From Gracilimonas sediminicola (GTDB lineage: Bacteria > Bacteroidota > Rhodothermia > Balneolales > Balneolaceae), in the NCBI RefSeq assembly GCF_024320785.1, contig NZ_JANDBC010000001.1:1866001-1930000 (forward strand): a stretch of 64,000 bases of DNA, given 5' to 3'. A program made the position numbers and the translations under genes. The notes under the pieces are model-generated. The model made no database searches, had not been told where the DNA came from, and saw only the letters and a program-made list of their open reading frames with translations. Positions 54,994 through 64,000 of this stretch are shown one piece after another (the first letter of the stretch is position 1; the number at the start of each line of letters is the position of its first letter).

Positions 54994-55758
54994 ATGAAAT
55001 ATACACATCTCATCACAGCCTTTTGTTTTGTTCTCATTTCTAATCACGCAATTGCCCAGGAAAATTACACCCCCGACAGGCCGGGTATTGGCAATGGCTC
55101 TTATGTGGTAGAAGCCGGTATTTTTGGCCTGGAAACGGGCGTTCAGCTTTCAACGGGGAATGCCGTTAATCAGTTTGATATCGGGCAAATGCTGTTGCGC
55201 TTTGGGGTGATGGAGAACCTTGAACTTAGAGCCCTGCTGAATTCCTATTCCACCCAATACTTCGACCAGACCGATGCCGTCAATTCAGGTTTTCAGGATT
55301 TAGGCCTCGCTGCGAAGTATAAGTTATATGAGACTGAGGATGGACAGACGAGGATTTCAACCATCGGTAAAATCAGCGTGCCGGTGGGGGCGTCTGCATT
55401 TACGAATGATGAAATAGTACCCACCTTGTTTTTGGTGGGCGACCAATCCTTAACAAATAATCTGAGTCTTTCATCGAACCTGGGTTATACTTTTGGGGTT
55501 GGAGACCTCAGCGATAATTGGTTGTTTACATTGACCCCGGGATTTAGCTTCCCAAATCAACAAAACTTAAGTGCATATGCGGGTTATGCCGGAATCTATG
55601 ACGGGAATAATGTCAACTTACATTATGCAGAAGCCGGGTTGGCGCTTGTGGTAAATGATGGAGCCCAGCTGGACCTAAACGCCGGCTATGAGCTTGAACA
55701 GGAGTCGTTTTTTATCGGGATTGGTTTTGCCCAGGGCTTTGCCACCGCTCGTAACTAA
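54994..55758 (+). CDS. Secreted transporter-like outer-membrane protein (phenol-degradation MetA family)
   Basis: 254 residues from the ATG at 54994, giving a signal peptide ending AIAQ; a longer frame from 54805 runs across the start of mnmE on the other strand and is not credible. The start of the mature protein (YTPDRPGIGNGSYVVEAG) and the alternating strands (TLFLVGDQSLTNNLSLSSNLGYTFG ... LDLNAGYELEQESFFIGIGF) fit a small beta-barrel of the Phenol_MetA_deg/transporter family. It lies 18 bp before glpK and could be co-transcribed with it; a role in solute entry would fit. Confidence 0.8.
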   Translation: MKYTHLITAFCFVLISNHAIAQENYTPDRPGIGNGSYVVEAGIFGLETGVQLSTGNAVNQFDIGQMLLRFGVMENLELRALLNSYSTQYFDQTDAVNSGFQDLGLAAKYKLYETEDGQTRISTIGKISVPVGASAFTNDEIVPTLFLVGDQSLTNNLSLSSNLGYTFGVGDLSDNWLFTLTPGFSFPNQQNLSAYAGYAGIYDGNNVNLHYAEAGLALVVNDGAQLDLNAGYELEQESFFIGIGFAQGFATARN

Positions 55759-55776
55759 TTAACAACCGGTATCGGA

Positions 55777-57276
55777 ATGGAGCAATTTGTATTAGCATTG
55801 GATCAGGGCACCACCAGTTCAAGGGCTATGCTTTTTAACAAGAAAGGAGAGATTGTTTCCGTAGCCCAAAAAGAATTCAGGCAGATTTATCCTGAACCGG
55901 GCTGGGTTGAGCATGATGCTTTGGAAATTTGGTCAACACAGGCGGGCGTGGCAGCTGAAGCGGTTGCTTCAGCGGGAGTGAATGGAAAAGCTATAGCCGG
56001 AATCGGGATTACCAATCAGCGGGAAACGACGGTGGTTTGGGACCGTGAAAGCGGAAAGCCGATCTACAATGCGATTGTGTGGCAAGACCGCCGGACCTCC
56101 GATTACTGCGACAGCCTGGTCGAAGCCGGCCACGCAGATATGATACAGAAGAAAACCGGCCTGATCGTCGATTCCTATTTCTCAGCCACCAAAATAAAGT
56201 GGATACTTGACCATGTTGAAGGAGCCCGCGATAAAGCAGAACGTGGAGAACTCGCATTCGGAACCATCGACACCTGGCTGATTTGGAAATTTACCCAGGG
56301 AGCTTTGCATATCACCGATGTCAGCAATGCTTCCAGAACCATGCTGTTCAATATTCATTCCATGCAGTGGGATGAAGAATTGCTGGAACTCATGAACATC
56401 CCCAAAAACATGCTGCCGGAAGTGAGGGAATCGAGTGAAGTGTATGGGGAGACTAAAGCCAGTCTATTTTCAAGCACTATTCCGATAGCCGGCATAGCGG
56501 GGGATCAGCAAGCGGCTCTGTTCGGGCAAATGTGTACAGAACCAGGAATGGTCAAAAATACCTATGGAACGGGTTGTTTTATGCTCATGAACGTGGGAGA
56601 AGAACCGGTGAAGTCCGAGAATAACCTGCTTACCACCATAGCCTGGAAAGTGAATGGGGAAATTAATTATGCGCTGGAAGGCTCGGTATTTATTGGCGGA
56701 GCAGTAGTGCAATGGTTGCGGGATGAGCTGGGCATTATTCAGGAATCCAAAGACATTGAGTACCTGGCGAATAAAGTGGAAGATTCCGGTGGAGTATATC
56801 TGGTGCCTGCTTTTGCCGGACTTGGCGCTCCATACTGGAAACAACATGCCCGGGGTATGATGGTAGGGATGACCCGTGGCACCAACCGTTCTCATCTGGC
56901 ACGGGCCGCCCAGGATGCGATCGCTTATCAGGTATTGGATTTGTTACATGCCATGAAAGCCGATTCAGGAATCGAGGTAAAGGAATTGCGGGTTGATGGA
57001 GGAGCCACCGCCAATAATACTCTGATGCAATTTCAAAGTGATCTTCTGGAAGGGGTTCCCGTTATCCGACCGGAGGTAACAGAGACAACCGCATTAGGAG
57101 CAGCATATCTTGCAGGACTGGCCGTAGGATTTTGGGAAGACATCGGAGAAATCCGTGAGCTTTGGAAGGCAGATAAAGAATTCAATCGGCAGAAAGACCC
57201 GGCTGAGGTTGAAAAATTAACCAGGGGCTGGAAGAGAGCAGTAAAAGCAGCTATTGCATGGGCCGATGATCGCTAA
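55777..57276 (+). CDS. glpK: Glycerol kinase
   Basis: 499 residues, normal length. FGGY-kinase signatures are present: [12 protein letters not shown] near the start, [55 protein letters not shown] and the ATP-binding [17 protein letters not shown]. It phosphorylates glycerol to glycerol-3-phosphate with ATP. It ends at a terminator shared with the convergent peptide transporter. Confidence 0.97.
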   Translation: MEQFVLALDQGTTSSRAMLFNKKGEIVSVAQKEFRQIYPEPGWVEHDALEIWSTQAGVAAEAVASAGVNGKAIAGIGITNQRETTVVWDRESGKPIYNAIVWQDRRTSDYCDSLVEAGHADMIQKKTGLIVDSYFSATKIKWILDHVEGARDKAERGELAFGTIDTWLIWKFTQGALHITDVSNASRTMLFNIHSMQWDEELLELMNIPKNMLPEVRESSEVYGETKASLFSSTIPIAGIAGDQQAALFGQMCTEPGMVKNTYGTGCFMLMNVGEEPVKSENNLLTTIAWKVNGEINYALEGSVFIGGAVVQWLRDELGIIQESKDIEYLANKVEDSGGVYLVPAFAGLGAPYWKQHARGMMVGMTRGTNRSHLARAAQDAIAYQVLDLLHAMKADSGIEVKELRVDGGATANNTLMQFQSDLLEGVPVIRPEVTETTALGAAYLAGLAVGFWEDIGEIRELWKADKEFNRQKDPAEVEKLTRGWKRAVKAAIAWADDR

Positions 57277-57279
57277 ATA

Positions 57280-57311
57280 AAAAAGGCTTCCTCGATTGAA
57301 GAAGCCTTTTT
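57280..57311. terminator. Bidirectional terminator between glpK and the POT transporter
   Basis: Stem AAAAGGCTTC / GAAGCCTTTT (57281-57290, 57301-57310) with a 10-nt loop, A-run on the left and T-run on the right, so it can serve both converging genes. Confidence 0.9.
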
Positions 57312-57333
57312 GTTAAAGGAGTCGAGATTTCAG

Positions 57334-58848
57334 TTACCTCACATTACCCATCAATTTACGAATAGGCTTGCTGAGTAACAGCATCACAAGTCCACCACCC
57401 ACTGTAGTTATCACAATGATCCAGAATAAATCCGGCAACAAAGATGGGTCGGCCGCAATGTCTTCCTGATTAAATTGTCCCGCAACCCGACCAGCAATCA
57501 GGTTTCCAAAAGCGATGGACATAAACCAAATACCCATCATTTGTCCTACTAATTTTTTTGGAGCTAACTTAGTTACAGCACTCAACCCTACCGGACTCAA
57601 GCACAATTCACCGATAGTATGGAAGAGGTAAGTCATAATCAGCCATGTTGGAAGCACCTGATTTCCTTCCACTACATAATAAGAGGCAAACATCATCACC
57701 AGAAATCCTACTCCAAGAAAAATCAATCCTAAAGCAAACTTAACGGGTGTGGAAGGTTCAAGACTGCGTTTTGCGAGCCATACCCACAGCCATCCGAAAA
57801 CCGGAGCCAGTGTGATAATAAAGAATGCATTCACCGACTGAAGCCAACTTGCCGGCATAAGCCATCCAAACATCTCACGATCAGTATAGCGCTCAGCAAA
57901 AAGGTTTAAAGATGAGCCTGCCTGTTCAAAGCCCGACCAAAAGATGGCAGAAAAGACAAACAATGCAGCAATCACGCCAATCTTCTTTTTCTGGTCTGTG
58001 GTTAGTTCTTCAGCTACAAATACATAAACGAAGTAGGCGATTACAAGTCCAAATATGGTTACGCCTGAAGCATCGGCAATGGCGACAGGGTCAATGGTTA
58101 TAACACCACTCATTACAAGGCCTATAAATAAAGTCAATGCAGTACCGATTATCCAGAGGGCATACTTAATACGAGAATGCCTTTTAGCCTGTTTTTCAGG
58201 ATCATCGAGTTGCTCCGGCTTTGTGCCAATATCGCCAAGATAATTCTCAGTAAGTTTGTACTGAACTAATCCAAGCACCATTCCTACTCCGGCAAGGCCA
58301 AATCCATAATGCCAATTAATGCCTTCTCCTAACCATCCTGTTGCAATAGGGGCAATAAAGGCACCAATATTAATACCCATATAGAATATGGAAAACCCGG
58401 CATCTCTCCGGGCAGGTTCGTCATCGGAATATAATCCACCGACAATAGAACTGATATTGGGTTTTAGAAAACCCGTTCCAATTACAATTAAAACTAAACC
58501 GAGGTAGAACGTTTGATCTGTTGGGATGGCCATGGAAAAGTGTCCGGCTGCGATAATGATACCACCGTACCAGATAGCGTTTCTTAGCCCCATGAACTTG
58601 TCAGCTAACCAGCCACCGGGAAGAGCTAACAGGTAAACGAACATAGTATAGAGTCCATAAATAGCGGTTGCCGTTTTGTCATCGAGTCCAAGTCCGCCGG
58701 TATTTATTGCGTCAACCATAAAGAGCACAAGGATTGCACGCATGCCGTAGTAACTGAATCTTTCCCACATTTCAGTGAAAAAGAGGGTTGCGAGTCCACG
58801 AGGATGTCCGAAAAAAGAAGTTGAGTGACTGTCTTGTTCGTTTGCCAT
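57334..58848 (-). CDS. POT/PTR-family proton-coupled oligopeptide transporter
   Basis: 504 residues with about 12-14 transmembrane helices. The POT signatures are present: EMWERFSYYG (ExxER, Glu26/Glu29/Arg30), GFLKPNISSIVGGLY and FYMGINIGAF. It imports di- and tripeptides with protons at the inner membrane. It is divergent from hutH, and the 232 bp between them hold two palindromic operator-like sites, so the two genes may be co-regulated. Confidence 0.95.
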   Translation of the reverse strand: MANEQDSHSTSFFGHPRGLATLFFTEMWERFSYYGMRAILVLFMVDAINTGGLGLDDKTATAIYGLYTMFVYLLALPGGWLADKFMGLRNAIWYGGIIIAAGHFSMAIPTDQTFYLGLVLIVIGTGFLKPNISSIVGGLYSDDEPARRDAGFSIFYMGINIGAFIAPIATGWLGEGINWHYGFGLAGVGMVLGLVQYKLTENYLGDIGTKPEQLDDPEKQAKRHSRIKYALWIIGTALTLFIGLVMSGVITIDPVAIADASGVTIFGLVIAYFVYVFVAEELTTDQKKKIGVIAALFVFSAIFWSGFEQAGSSLNLFAERYTDREMFGWLMPASWLQSVNAFFIITLAPVFGWLWVWLAKRSLEPSTPVKFALGLIFLGVGFLVMMFASYYVVEGNQVLPTWLIMTYLFHTIGELCLSPVGLSAVTKLAPKKLVGQMMGIWFMSIAFGNLIAGRVAGQFNQEDIAADPSLLPDLFWIIVITTVGGGLVMLLLSKPIRKLMGNVR

Positions 58849-58972
58849 AAAATGGAAATTAGGTTAGTGTGAAAGCATAAAGTGCGTGATGATACCTAAA
58901 GAGCTACTCGGTTGCAAGAATGGATTGAATTCAATGTGATATCTAACGACTTTGGGACTCTAAATTATCTGT

Positions 58973-58989
58973 TAACTTTTCCAAAGTTA
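58973..58989. promoter_or_regulatory. Palindromic operator-like site, copy 1
   Basis: TAACTTT-N3-AAAGTTA, self-complementary outside the centre. It lies 125 bp from the start of the POT gene and 92 bp from hutH. A second copy lies 51 bp away (centre to centre), about five helical turns, in inverted order. Confidence 0.6.
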
Positions 58990-59023
58990 TTAAGGAGACA
59001 AAACTCCAAACATTTTCCCTATC

Positions 59024-59040
59024 TAACTTTGGAAAAGTTA
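59024..59040. promoter_or_regulatory. Palindromic operator-like site, copy 2
   Basis: Exact reverse complement of copy 1 (TAACTTT-N3-AAAGTTA), 41 bp before the hutH start. It overlaps the likely hutH promoter, which suits a repressor that responds to amino-acid status; this is inference. Confidence 0.6.
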
Positions 59041-59080
59041 CGATCAGGAAAAGGTAAAAAGGGAATCTAAAAAGGAAGAC

Positions 59081-60568
59081 ATGCATAAAATTAAGATCAG
59101 CAGCTTATACGAGGATATTGAACGGTCTTTAAATCAGCTGAAGAAAGATCCTTCTCCTGTATTGGATGCACGGGCGGTGGTGGATGATGCCCTCACCAAA
59201 AATGAGGCGTTTTACGGTATTAACACCGGTTTTGGAATCCTCGCCTCTAAACGAATTGGAGACGACCAACTTAAACAGCTGCAACGAAACCTGATTTTAT
59301 CTCATGCGGTGGGAACCGGAGACCTGATCCCCAAAGAGGTTTCCCGGTTGATGCTTCAGCTCAAAATTCATGCGTTGGGAATAGGGTTTTCCGGAATTTC
59401 TAAAGAAACCTTTGACCGACTCATGTATTTCATTGATCATGATTTAATCCCGGTGATACCTGAGAAGGGCAGCGTGGGGGCATCGGGTGATTTAGCTCCG
59501 CTTGCTCATATGTCGCTGCCGCTGTTGGGTTTTGGTTCTTTCTGGAATGAGGATGGAACCGATACGATTCCTGCAGATCAAGTTTTGAAAAAGCATACCC
59601 TGCAACCGATTGAGCTTCAGCCCAAAGATGGACTATCCTTAATAAACGGTACGCAGTTGATGAGCGCTTATGGGGCATTTGTGCTGGAGAAAGCTCTAAA
59701 ACTATTGAAAAGTGCGGATCTGTTGGGAGCCATGAGCCTGGAAGCATTGCAAGGCAGCATCAAACCTTTTGATGAGCGCATTCATGAAATTCGCCCCCAT
59801 ACCGGACAGCAAACCGTAGCCCGGAATGTTCGTCATTTGCTTCAGAATAGTGAGATTTTGGAATCGCACCGAAATTGTGGGAAAGTGCAGGACCCATATT
59901 CCCTTCGGTGTATTCCACAGGTTCATGGAGCCAGCCGGGATGCCATCGCTCATTGTATTTCCACGGTTCAAACCGAAATAAACTCGGTAACGGATAATCC
60001 GCTGGTTTTTCAGAACGGGGATATTATCAGCGGGGGTAATTTCCACGGACAGCCATTGGCACTGGTGTTGGATTACGCCGCTATTGCATTGGCTGAACTG
60101 GCAAGTATTTCAGAGCGGAGAACCTATTTACTGCTTGAAGGACACGATGGGTTGCCTACCCTGCTTATGGAAGAAACCGGGATAAATTCCGGCTTTATGA
60201 TTCCTCAATATACATCTGCGGCGCTGGTGTCGGAGAATAAGGTACTGTGTCATCCTGCATCCGTTGACTCTATTCCGACCAGCCTCGGACAGGAAGATCA
60301 TGTAAGTATGGGAAGCATCGGGGCACTGAAGTTGCTGAATGTATTCAAAAATGTAGAGCAGGTGCTGGCTATCGAGTTGTTTACGGCATCCCAGGCCCTT
60401 GATTTCCGAAAACCGCTGAAACCGGGAGCTGGCGTAGATCGTGCGCACAAATATATACGTGAGCAGATTCCGCATGCGCAGGAAGATCATTTTTTTAAGG
60501 ATGAGATTAACGAAGCGGTGCAACTGCTCATGCAATCTGATTTACTGAATCCGCTTGGGCTGGAATGA
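59081..60568 (+). CDS. hutH: Histidine ammonia-lyase
   Basis: 495 residues. The MIO cofactor forms from Ala134-Ser135-Gly136 in GSVGASGDLAPLAH; NTGFG near residue 47 and QDPYSLRC are the other hallmarks. It deaminates histidine to urocanate, the first step of histidine use. The other hut genes (hutU, hutI, hutG) are not nearby. The gene is followed 34 bp later by a DUF456 gene. The twin operator upstream suggests joint control with the peptide transporter. Confidence 0.96.
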   Translation: MHKIKISSLYEDIERSLNQLKKDPSPVLDARAVVDDALTKNEAFYGINTGFGILASKRIGDDQLKQLQRNLILSHAVGTGDLIPKEVSRLMLQLKIHALGIGFSGISKETFDRLMYFIDHDLIPVIPEKGSVGASGDLAPLAHMSLPLLGFGSFWNEDGTDTIPADQVLKKHTLQPIELQPKDGLSLINGTQLMSAYGAFVLEKALKLLKSADLLGAMSLEALQGSIKPFDERIHEIRPHTGQQTVARNVRHLLQNSEILESHRNCGKVQDPYSLRCIPQVHGASRDAIAHCISTVQTEINSVTDNPLVFQNGDIISGGNFHGQPLALVLDYAAIALAELASISERRTYLLLEGHDGLPTLLMEETGINSGFMIPQYTSAALVSENKVLCHPASVDSIPTSLGQEDHVSMGSIGALKLLNVFKNVEQVLAIELFTASQALDFRKPLKPGAGVDRAHKYIREQIPHAQEDHFFKDEINEAVQLLMQSDLLNPLGLE

Positions 60569-60602
60569 TGAAACTTAAAGGCTTCAGAATCGTGTAGCTC
60601 CC

Positions 60603-61079
60603 ATGGAACTTATCATACTAATTATCGGCGCACTGTTAATGCTAATTGGTTTGGCCGGAGCTTTTCTTCCGGTCGTACCCGGACTTCCTTTCAGCTATGT
60701 GGGATTACTGATCCTGCAGTTTTTATATGCTCCTTTTTCTCTCACATTTCTACTGGTGTGGGCGGTGATCGTAATCGTAGTGGGGTTTGTGTTGGATAAC
60801 GTGATCCCGGCTTGGGCAACCAAAAAATTCGGCGGATCTCCCTATGGTGTCACCGGCTCTGTAGTAGGCCTGATTGCCGGACTCTTCTTTCCTCCCATTG
60901 GTTTCGTGCTGGGACCTCTGGTTGGTGCTTTTCTTGGAGAACTTATCGCCGGAAATAAATCCGATAAAGCCTTGAAGTCGGCCTTAGGTTCATTTGTAGG
61001 ATTTATGGCCGCAACCGGTTTAAAAGTGATGGCAGCCGGAGTAATGGCGTATCACTACTTTGCGAACGTATCCATTTAA
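60603..61079 (+). CDS. DUF456-family membrane protein
   Basis: 158 residues with four or five hydrophobic helices rich in Gly/Pro: LIGLAGAFLPVVPGLPFSYVGLL, VVGFVLDNVIPAWATKKFGGS, GLIAGLFFPPIGFVLGPLVGAFLGELIAG. This is the DUF456 pattern, with the repeated GPLVGAFLGEL segment. Its role is unknown. It may be read through from hutH. Confidence 0.9.
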   Translation: MELIILIIGALLMLIGLAGAFLPVVPGLPFSYVGLLILQFLYAPFSLTFLLVWAVIVIVVGFVLDNVIPAWATKKFGGSPYGVTGSVVGLIAGLFFPPIGFVLGPLVGAFLGELIAGNKSDKALKSALGSFVGFMAATGLKVMAAGVMAYHYFANVSI

Positions 61080-61112
61080 AGATTAACTGGTCCACGAACG
61101 AGTAGAAAAGCT

Positions 61113-61538
61113 CTACTTCGAGTTCTCTTTTCTCGTAAACTGTTGTTTAAGTGCATAGCCTGCAATCAGGAAACATAGAAATCCTCCAAAGCCAAACAAG
61201 AGGCGAGCCAGAGATAGGTTGAAATCTGCACTTAATAAGGGAATTCCTCCCGAAAAACCTGGGTCAATCCCAAATAATGCTACCCAGCTGCCTACGGTTC
61301 CCATCGCTGCTACCATGATTGCAGCAAGCAGATTGTTGTAGCGCGACTTTTCTCCTAAATAAATCAGCACTCCGGTCAGAAAAAATATCAGGCCACAAAT
61401 CCCGATCACCCATAAAGGAGCATTCACAGATGAATCATCTACAAGAATCACCTCAAAGGAAATAAGGATAATGCCAATTCCTGTTCCCATGAAAACCCAT
61501 GAAAATGCTCTTGGCGGTTTTCTGTTTTGATCTGCCAT
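61113..61538 (-). CDS. Four-helix membrane protein of unknown function
   Basis: 141 residues with four transmembrane helices (starting near AFSWVFMGTG, LWVIGICGLIFF, NNLLAAIMVAAMG and LLFGFGGFLCFL) and a basic tail. I recognise no family. It converges with the DUF456 gene and follows the S9 peptidase gene on the same strand, though a terminator separates them. Confidence 0.78.
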   Translation of the reverse strand: MADQNRKPPRAFSWVFMGTGIGIILISFEVILVDDSSVNAPLWVIGICGLIFFLTGVLIYLGEKSRYNNLLAAIMVAAMGTVGSWVALFGIDPGFSGGIPLLSADFNLSLARLLFGFGGFLCFLIAGYALKQQFTRKENSK

Positions 61539-61571
61539 AAGTATCTGTATTGTGGTAGCTGAATATCGCTA

Positions 61572-61609
61572 AAAAAAGAAAAGGCTTTCACATTTCTGTA
61601 AAAGCCTTT
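61572..61609 (-). terminator. Terminator of the S9 peptidase gene
   Basis: Stem AAAGGCTTT / AAAGCCTTT (61580-61588, 61601-61609) with a U-run on the minus strand (A-run 61572-61578). Confidence 0.85.
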
Positions 61610-61635
61610 AATAAAGGAGATATTATGTAAGGAAA

Positions 61636-63681
61636 TTAGTTTTCGATCGTCATTTTCTCTACTTCCAGTTCGGTGTCAGGACGCTGATTTTCATCCCCTT
61701 TCAGGTACTCATTAAACCACCGCATCGCCCGCAGGTTATAATCAAATCGGGCGGTTGCATGACGGTTACCATGTCCTTCTCCCGGATAAAGTACCAATCG
61801 AACGGGAGTATCAGTCCGTGTTTTGATGTGGCGGTAGAGCTCATAAGACTGTCCGGGATCAACCCTTGTATCTTCTTTCCCGTGCATAATCAGCAGCGGG
61901 GTTTTTGCATTGTCCACATGGTAGATTGGGCTGCGCTCAAGGTATCCCATATAATCTTCCCAGATTCGCTTACGGGCATGCACGTAATACAGCTCTTCAG
62001 GAATATCACTGGTTCCCCATTTAGACAGGTTGTTGCTGATACCAACAAACATCACTCCGGCAGCAAAACGATCGCTGTATTTGGTGCTCATCCATGCAGT
62101 GGCATAACCGCCATAGGAACCGCCGGTTACACCGACTTTAGCTTCATCCGTCACGCCTTCTGCAATCAGGTAATCAACCCCTTCTACGATGTCATCGAAC
62201 TCGGCTCCGGCTAAATCGCCCTGGCTGCTCATGGCGTACTCAATCCCGCGTCCGGTACTTCCGCGATAATTGGGATAGAATACAACAAAGCCTTCTGCAG
62301 CACCCATTTGTCCGGCCATGGAGTAGGAGGTCAGCCAGCCGTTATCGTAGTGAGCTTCAGGTCCGCCATGCACCACAGTGATGGTTGGGTAACGCATTCC
62401 TTCTTCATAATCCAGCGGGTAAATAACAATTCCCTCTACTTTCATACCATCTTTGGTGGTGTAAGTAACCGCTTCTTGGTTTCCTTTTGGAACTTCGTCA
62501 AGCCAAGGGTTGCTGTTGGTTACTCTTTGGGGCTGATTATCTCCTTTCTTCATCAGGTACAATTCACCGGGATGATCCGGAGTGTTGGCGTTGAAAACAT
62601 GAGTTCCGTTTCCGGCATGGGCAAATGAATTCAGAATAGCTCCGCCGGTAGGGACAATCGCTTTCATCTGGCTGCCGTCACTTTTAATGCTTCCAAATTC
62701 TGACCAAACTCCTTTGCTGGCTAAATAGTGAATGGTGTTGGCGTTCGCCCATTCTATTTGTTCGAAGCTGCCCTTGAAGTCTTCTTTAAGTAAAGTAGTT
62801 TCGCCGGTGGCAGCATCGGCAATCTTCAGTCGGCCGGCAATAGGATCGTTGATGGTGGCAGCGGCAATCATAGCCAGTTTCTTGCTGTCTGGGCTCCAGG
62901 TAATTTGCCCGAGCTTCCCTTCGTGGTCAACTTCGGCAACTACATCACGCGTTTTGTGATCAATAATTACCACTTTCTGGCTCATGTAGAAATCATCAAC
63001 CAAAGGAGTAGGAGCAACGGCTACGGCAAGTTTTTGCTGGTCCGGACTCCACACGGCATCATATACAGAACCTTCAACCGGAATGCGGTGGGGCTCATGT
63101 TCTGCCATGGCAACATTTTGGATGTAGGCCCAGGTGTTCGTCAAATTCTCTTCATAAACTTCCGGGCTGTAGGGAAGCGGTGACTCGCTTTCATCTTGAG
63201 GTTCTGCAGACCTGAATACGATGTGATTACCATCAGCTGCCCAGCTGTATCCGGCAATATTTCGTTCAAAGGAATACAGCTTCTTAGACTCTCCGGATTC
63301 AGCGTTCAACTCATACAATGAATTAGTTTCATCTCCTTCTTTTTTCGCCAGGTAGGTAATATTAGTGCTACCGGGCCTGAAGGCAATGCCACTCACGTTC
63401 ATGTCGGTTATTAAGGGTGAAGTCTCCCGGCTCGAAACATCCATTATGTACAGATGAGTACTGGGCAAGGCGTTTTCTTTCATGGGGTCGGCCGGTACGG
63501 AAAGCGTGTAGGCGGCAGTGCTTCCGTCAGCTGATAAGTAAACAGAGCCGACATTTTTAATTTTGGCAACTTGTGTTGGGGTGAGGCCGTTCTGGGCCAG
63601 CCCAAGCTGCATAAATCCAACCGTAAACGCCAGAATAAGCGTTGTTAGATAGCTCGATTTTCGGAATGAAGAACAAGTCAT
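61636..63681 (-). CDS. S9-family (prolyl oligopeptidase-type) secreted peptidase
   Basis: 681 residues from the ATG at 63681, chosen because AGGAGG lies 5-6 bp upstream; the frame extends 20 codons more without a good start. Signal peptide ending LGLAQ. An N-terminal beta-propeller (about 30-400, WSPDSKKLAMIA and WSPDQQKLAVAV blades) is followed by the alpha/beta hydrolase domain with Ser in GGSYGGYATAW, Asp in MHGKEDTRVD and His in PGEGHGNRH. It degrades peptides in the periplasm or outside. It is monocistronic with its own terminator. Confidence 0.95.
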   Translation of the reverse strand: MTCSSFRKSSYLTTLILAFTVGFMQLGLAQNGLTPTQVAKIKNVGSVYLSADGSTAAYTLSVPADPMKENALPSTHLYIMDVSSRETSPLITDMNVSGIAFRPGSTNITYLAKKEGDETNSLYELNAESGESKKLYSFERNIAGYSWAADGNHIVFRSAEPQDESESPLPYSPEVYEENLTNTWAYIQNVAMAEHEPHRIPVEGSVYDAVWSPDQQKLAVAVAPTPLVDDFYMSQKVVIIDHKTRDVVAEVDHEGKLGQITWSPDSKKLAMIAAATINDPIAGRLKIADAATGETTLLKEDFKGSFEQIEWANANTIHYLASKGVWSEFGSIKSDGSQMKAIVPTGGAILNSFAHAGNGTHVFNANTPDHPGELYLMKKGDNQPQRVTNSNPWLDEVPKGNQEAVTYTTKDGMKVEGIVIYPLDYEEGMRYPTITVVHGGPEAHYDNGWLTSYSMAGQMGAAEGFVVFYPNYRGSTGRGIEYAMSSQGDLAGAEFDDIVEGVDYLIAEGVTDEAKVGVTGGSYGGYATAWMSTKYSDRFAAGVMFVGISNNLSKWGTSDIPEELYYVHARKRIWEDYMGYLERSPIYHVDNAKTPLLIMHGKEDTRVDPGQSYELYRHIKTRTDTPVRLVLYPGEGHGNRHATARFDYNLRAMRWFNEYLKGDENQRPDTELEVEKMTIEN

Positions 63682-63827
63682 TGGTTTCCTCCTGATTATG
63701 ATTGATTGAGTTGAGGGAATATACTTAATAAGCCCACTCATCTAAAGACTTAGGTGAAAATTGAGTGCAATTTGTAAAGCTGATTTTAAATGCTTAAATC
63801 CGGTCATAATTCAATTTTGGAGACCGT

Positions 63828-64000
63828 ATGAAATACAATACATGGATTAATGTAGCATTAATAATAGCAGCCATTGGGGTTTCCGGGTGCACCGAAACAG
63901 ACCCCGATAAAAAAGTAACGGTAATTTCGGGAGCAACTTTATTTGACGGAACCGGAGCTGAAGCCATTCAGAACAGTATGGTGGTAATAAGGGGAGGAGA
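63828..64000 (+). CDS. Amidohydrolase-family lipoprotein, 5' part only
   Basis: The window ends inside this gene. The visible 57 residues give a signal peptide with lipobox VSGC (Cys21), then VISGATLFDGTGAEAIQNSMVVIRGG, which is the usual start of the amidohydrolase (imidazolonepropionase-like) beta-sandwich before the TIM barrel. It is divergent from the S9 peptidase. Its catalytic residues are not in view. Confidence 0.8.
   Translation, partial: MKYNTWINVALIIAAIGVSGCTETDPDKKVTVISGATLFDGTGAEAIQNSMVVIRGG

Overview
The window reads as a piece of chromosome from a Bacteroidota-type marine or halophilic bacterium, most likely a Balneolaceae-like member (inference). The signs are a DUF5686 carboxypeptidase-regulatory outer-membrane protein, an OmpA with thrombospondin type-3 repeats, a FecR domain protein, several SPII lipoproteins, mostly weak Shine-Dalgarno sites and a TTG-N20-TATCTTTG promoter before secG. 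Base composition is moderate (mid-40s % GC by eye), except for two clearly AT-rich cassettes.

Layout. 1-7100: end of an EamA exporter, an MltF-like transglycosylase, a STAS / anti-sigma kinase / PP2C partner-switching module, a SPOR lipoprotein, an orphan ABC ATPase and a small stress membrane protein. 7200-10830: beta-propeller, unknown secreted protein and multicopper oxidase. 10950-13250: AT-rich cassette ending beside tRNA-Arg(CCT), with a small HTH protein, a DAKSG-repeat membrane coiled-coil protein, a 68-aa protein and a DUF6602 PD-(D/E)XK-like nuclease. 13500-24410: DUF5686 protein, OmpA/TSP3 lipoprotein, tRNA-Ala(GGC), then a four-gene run (two secreted proteins of unknown role, FecR, CHASE2-adenylate cyclase). 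24420-31000: tRNA-Ser(GCT), hpt, tilS, DUF1643, a serine hydrolase and an M24 peptidase, separated by repeat-filled gaps.

31300-38660 is the main accessory island. It holds a truncated Fic gene, then a tight AT-rich operon: HNH_2 endonuclease, Mig-like T:G mismatch glycosylase, C5-cytosine methyltransferase, a protein with a MORC/Hsp90-like GHKL ATPase at one end and a histidine-kinase-like ATPase at the other, and a stand-alone receiver protein. A ScoMcrA-like HNH nuclease and a chimeric Vsr/HIT remnant lie on the opposite strand. I propose that the operon is a restriction-modification system with its own deamination-repair enzyme and a two-component-like ATPase sensor; this is the best candidate for an undescribed system here.

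39780-45770 carries a composite intergenic repeat of about 335 bp, tandem and dispersed, around a dienelactone hydrolase, an NhaC antiporter and a DEAD-box-like protein that has lost its Walker A lysine. 45770-64000 is mostly housekeeping: CPBP protease, GxxExxY protein, an SRAP protein lacking all its catalytic residues, MscS, SecG, lipoproteins, MnmE, GlpK, a POT peptide transporter divergent from HutH across a twin palindromic operator, DUF456, an S9 peptidase and the start of an amidohydrolase. No transposase, integrase, CRISPR array, rRNA or replication origin was seen.
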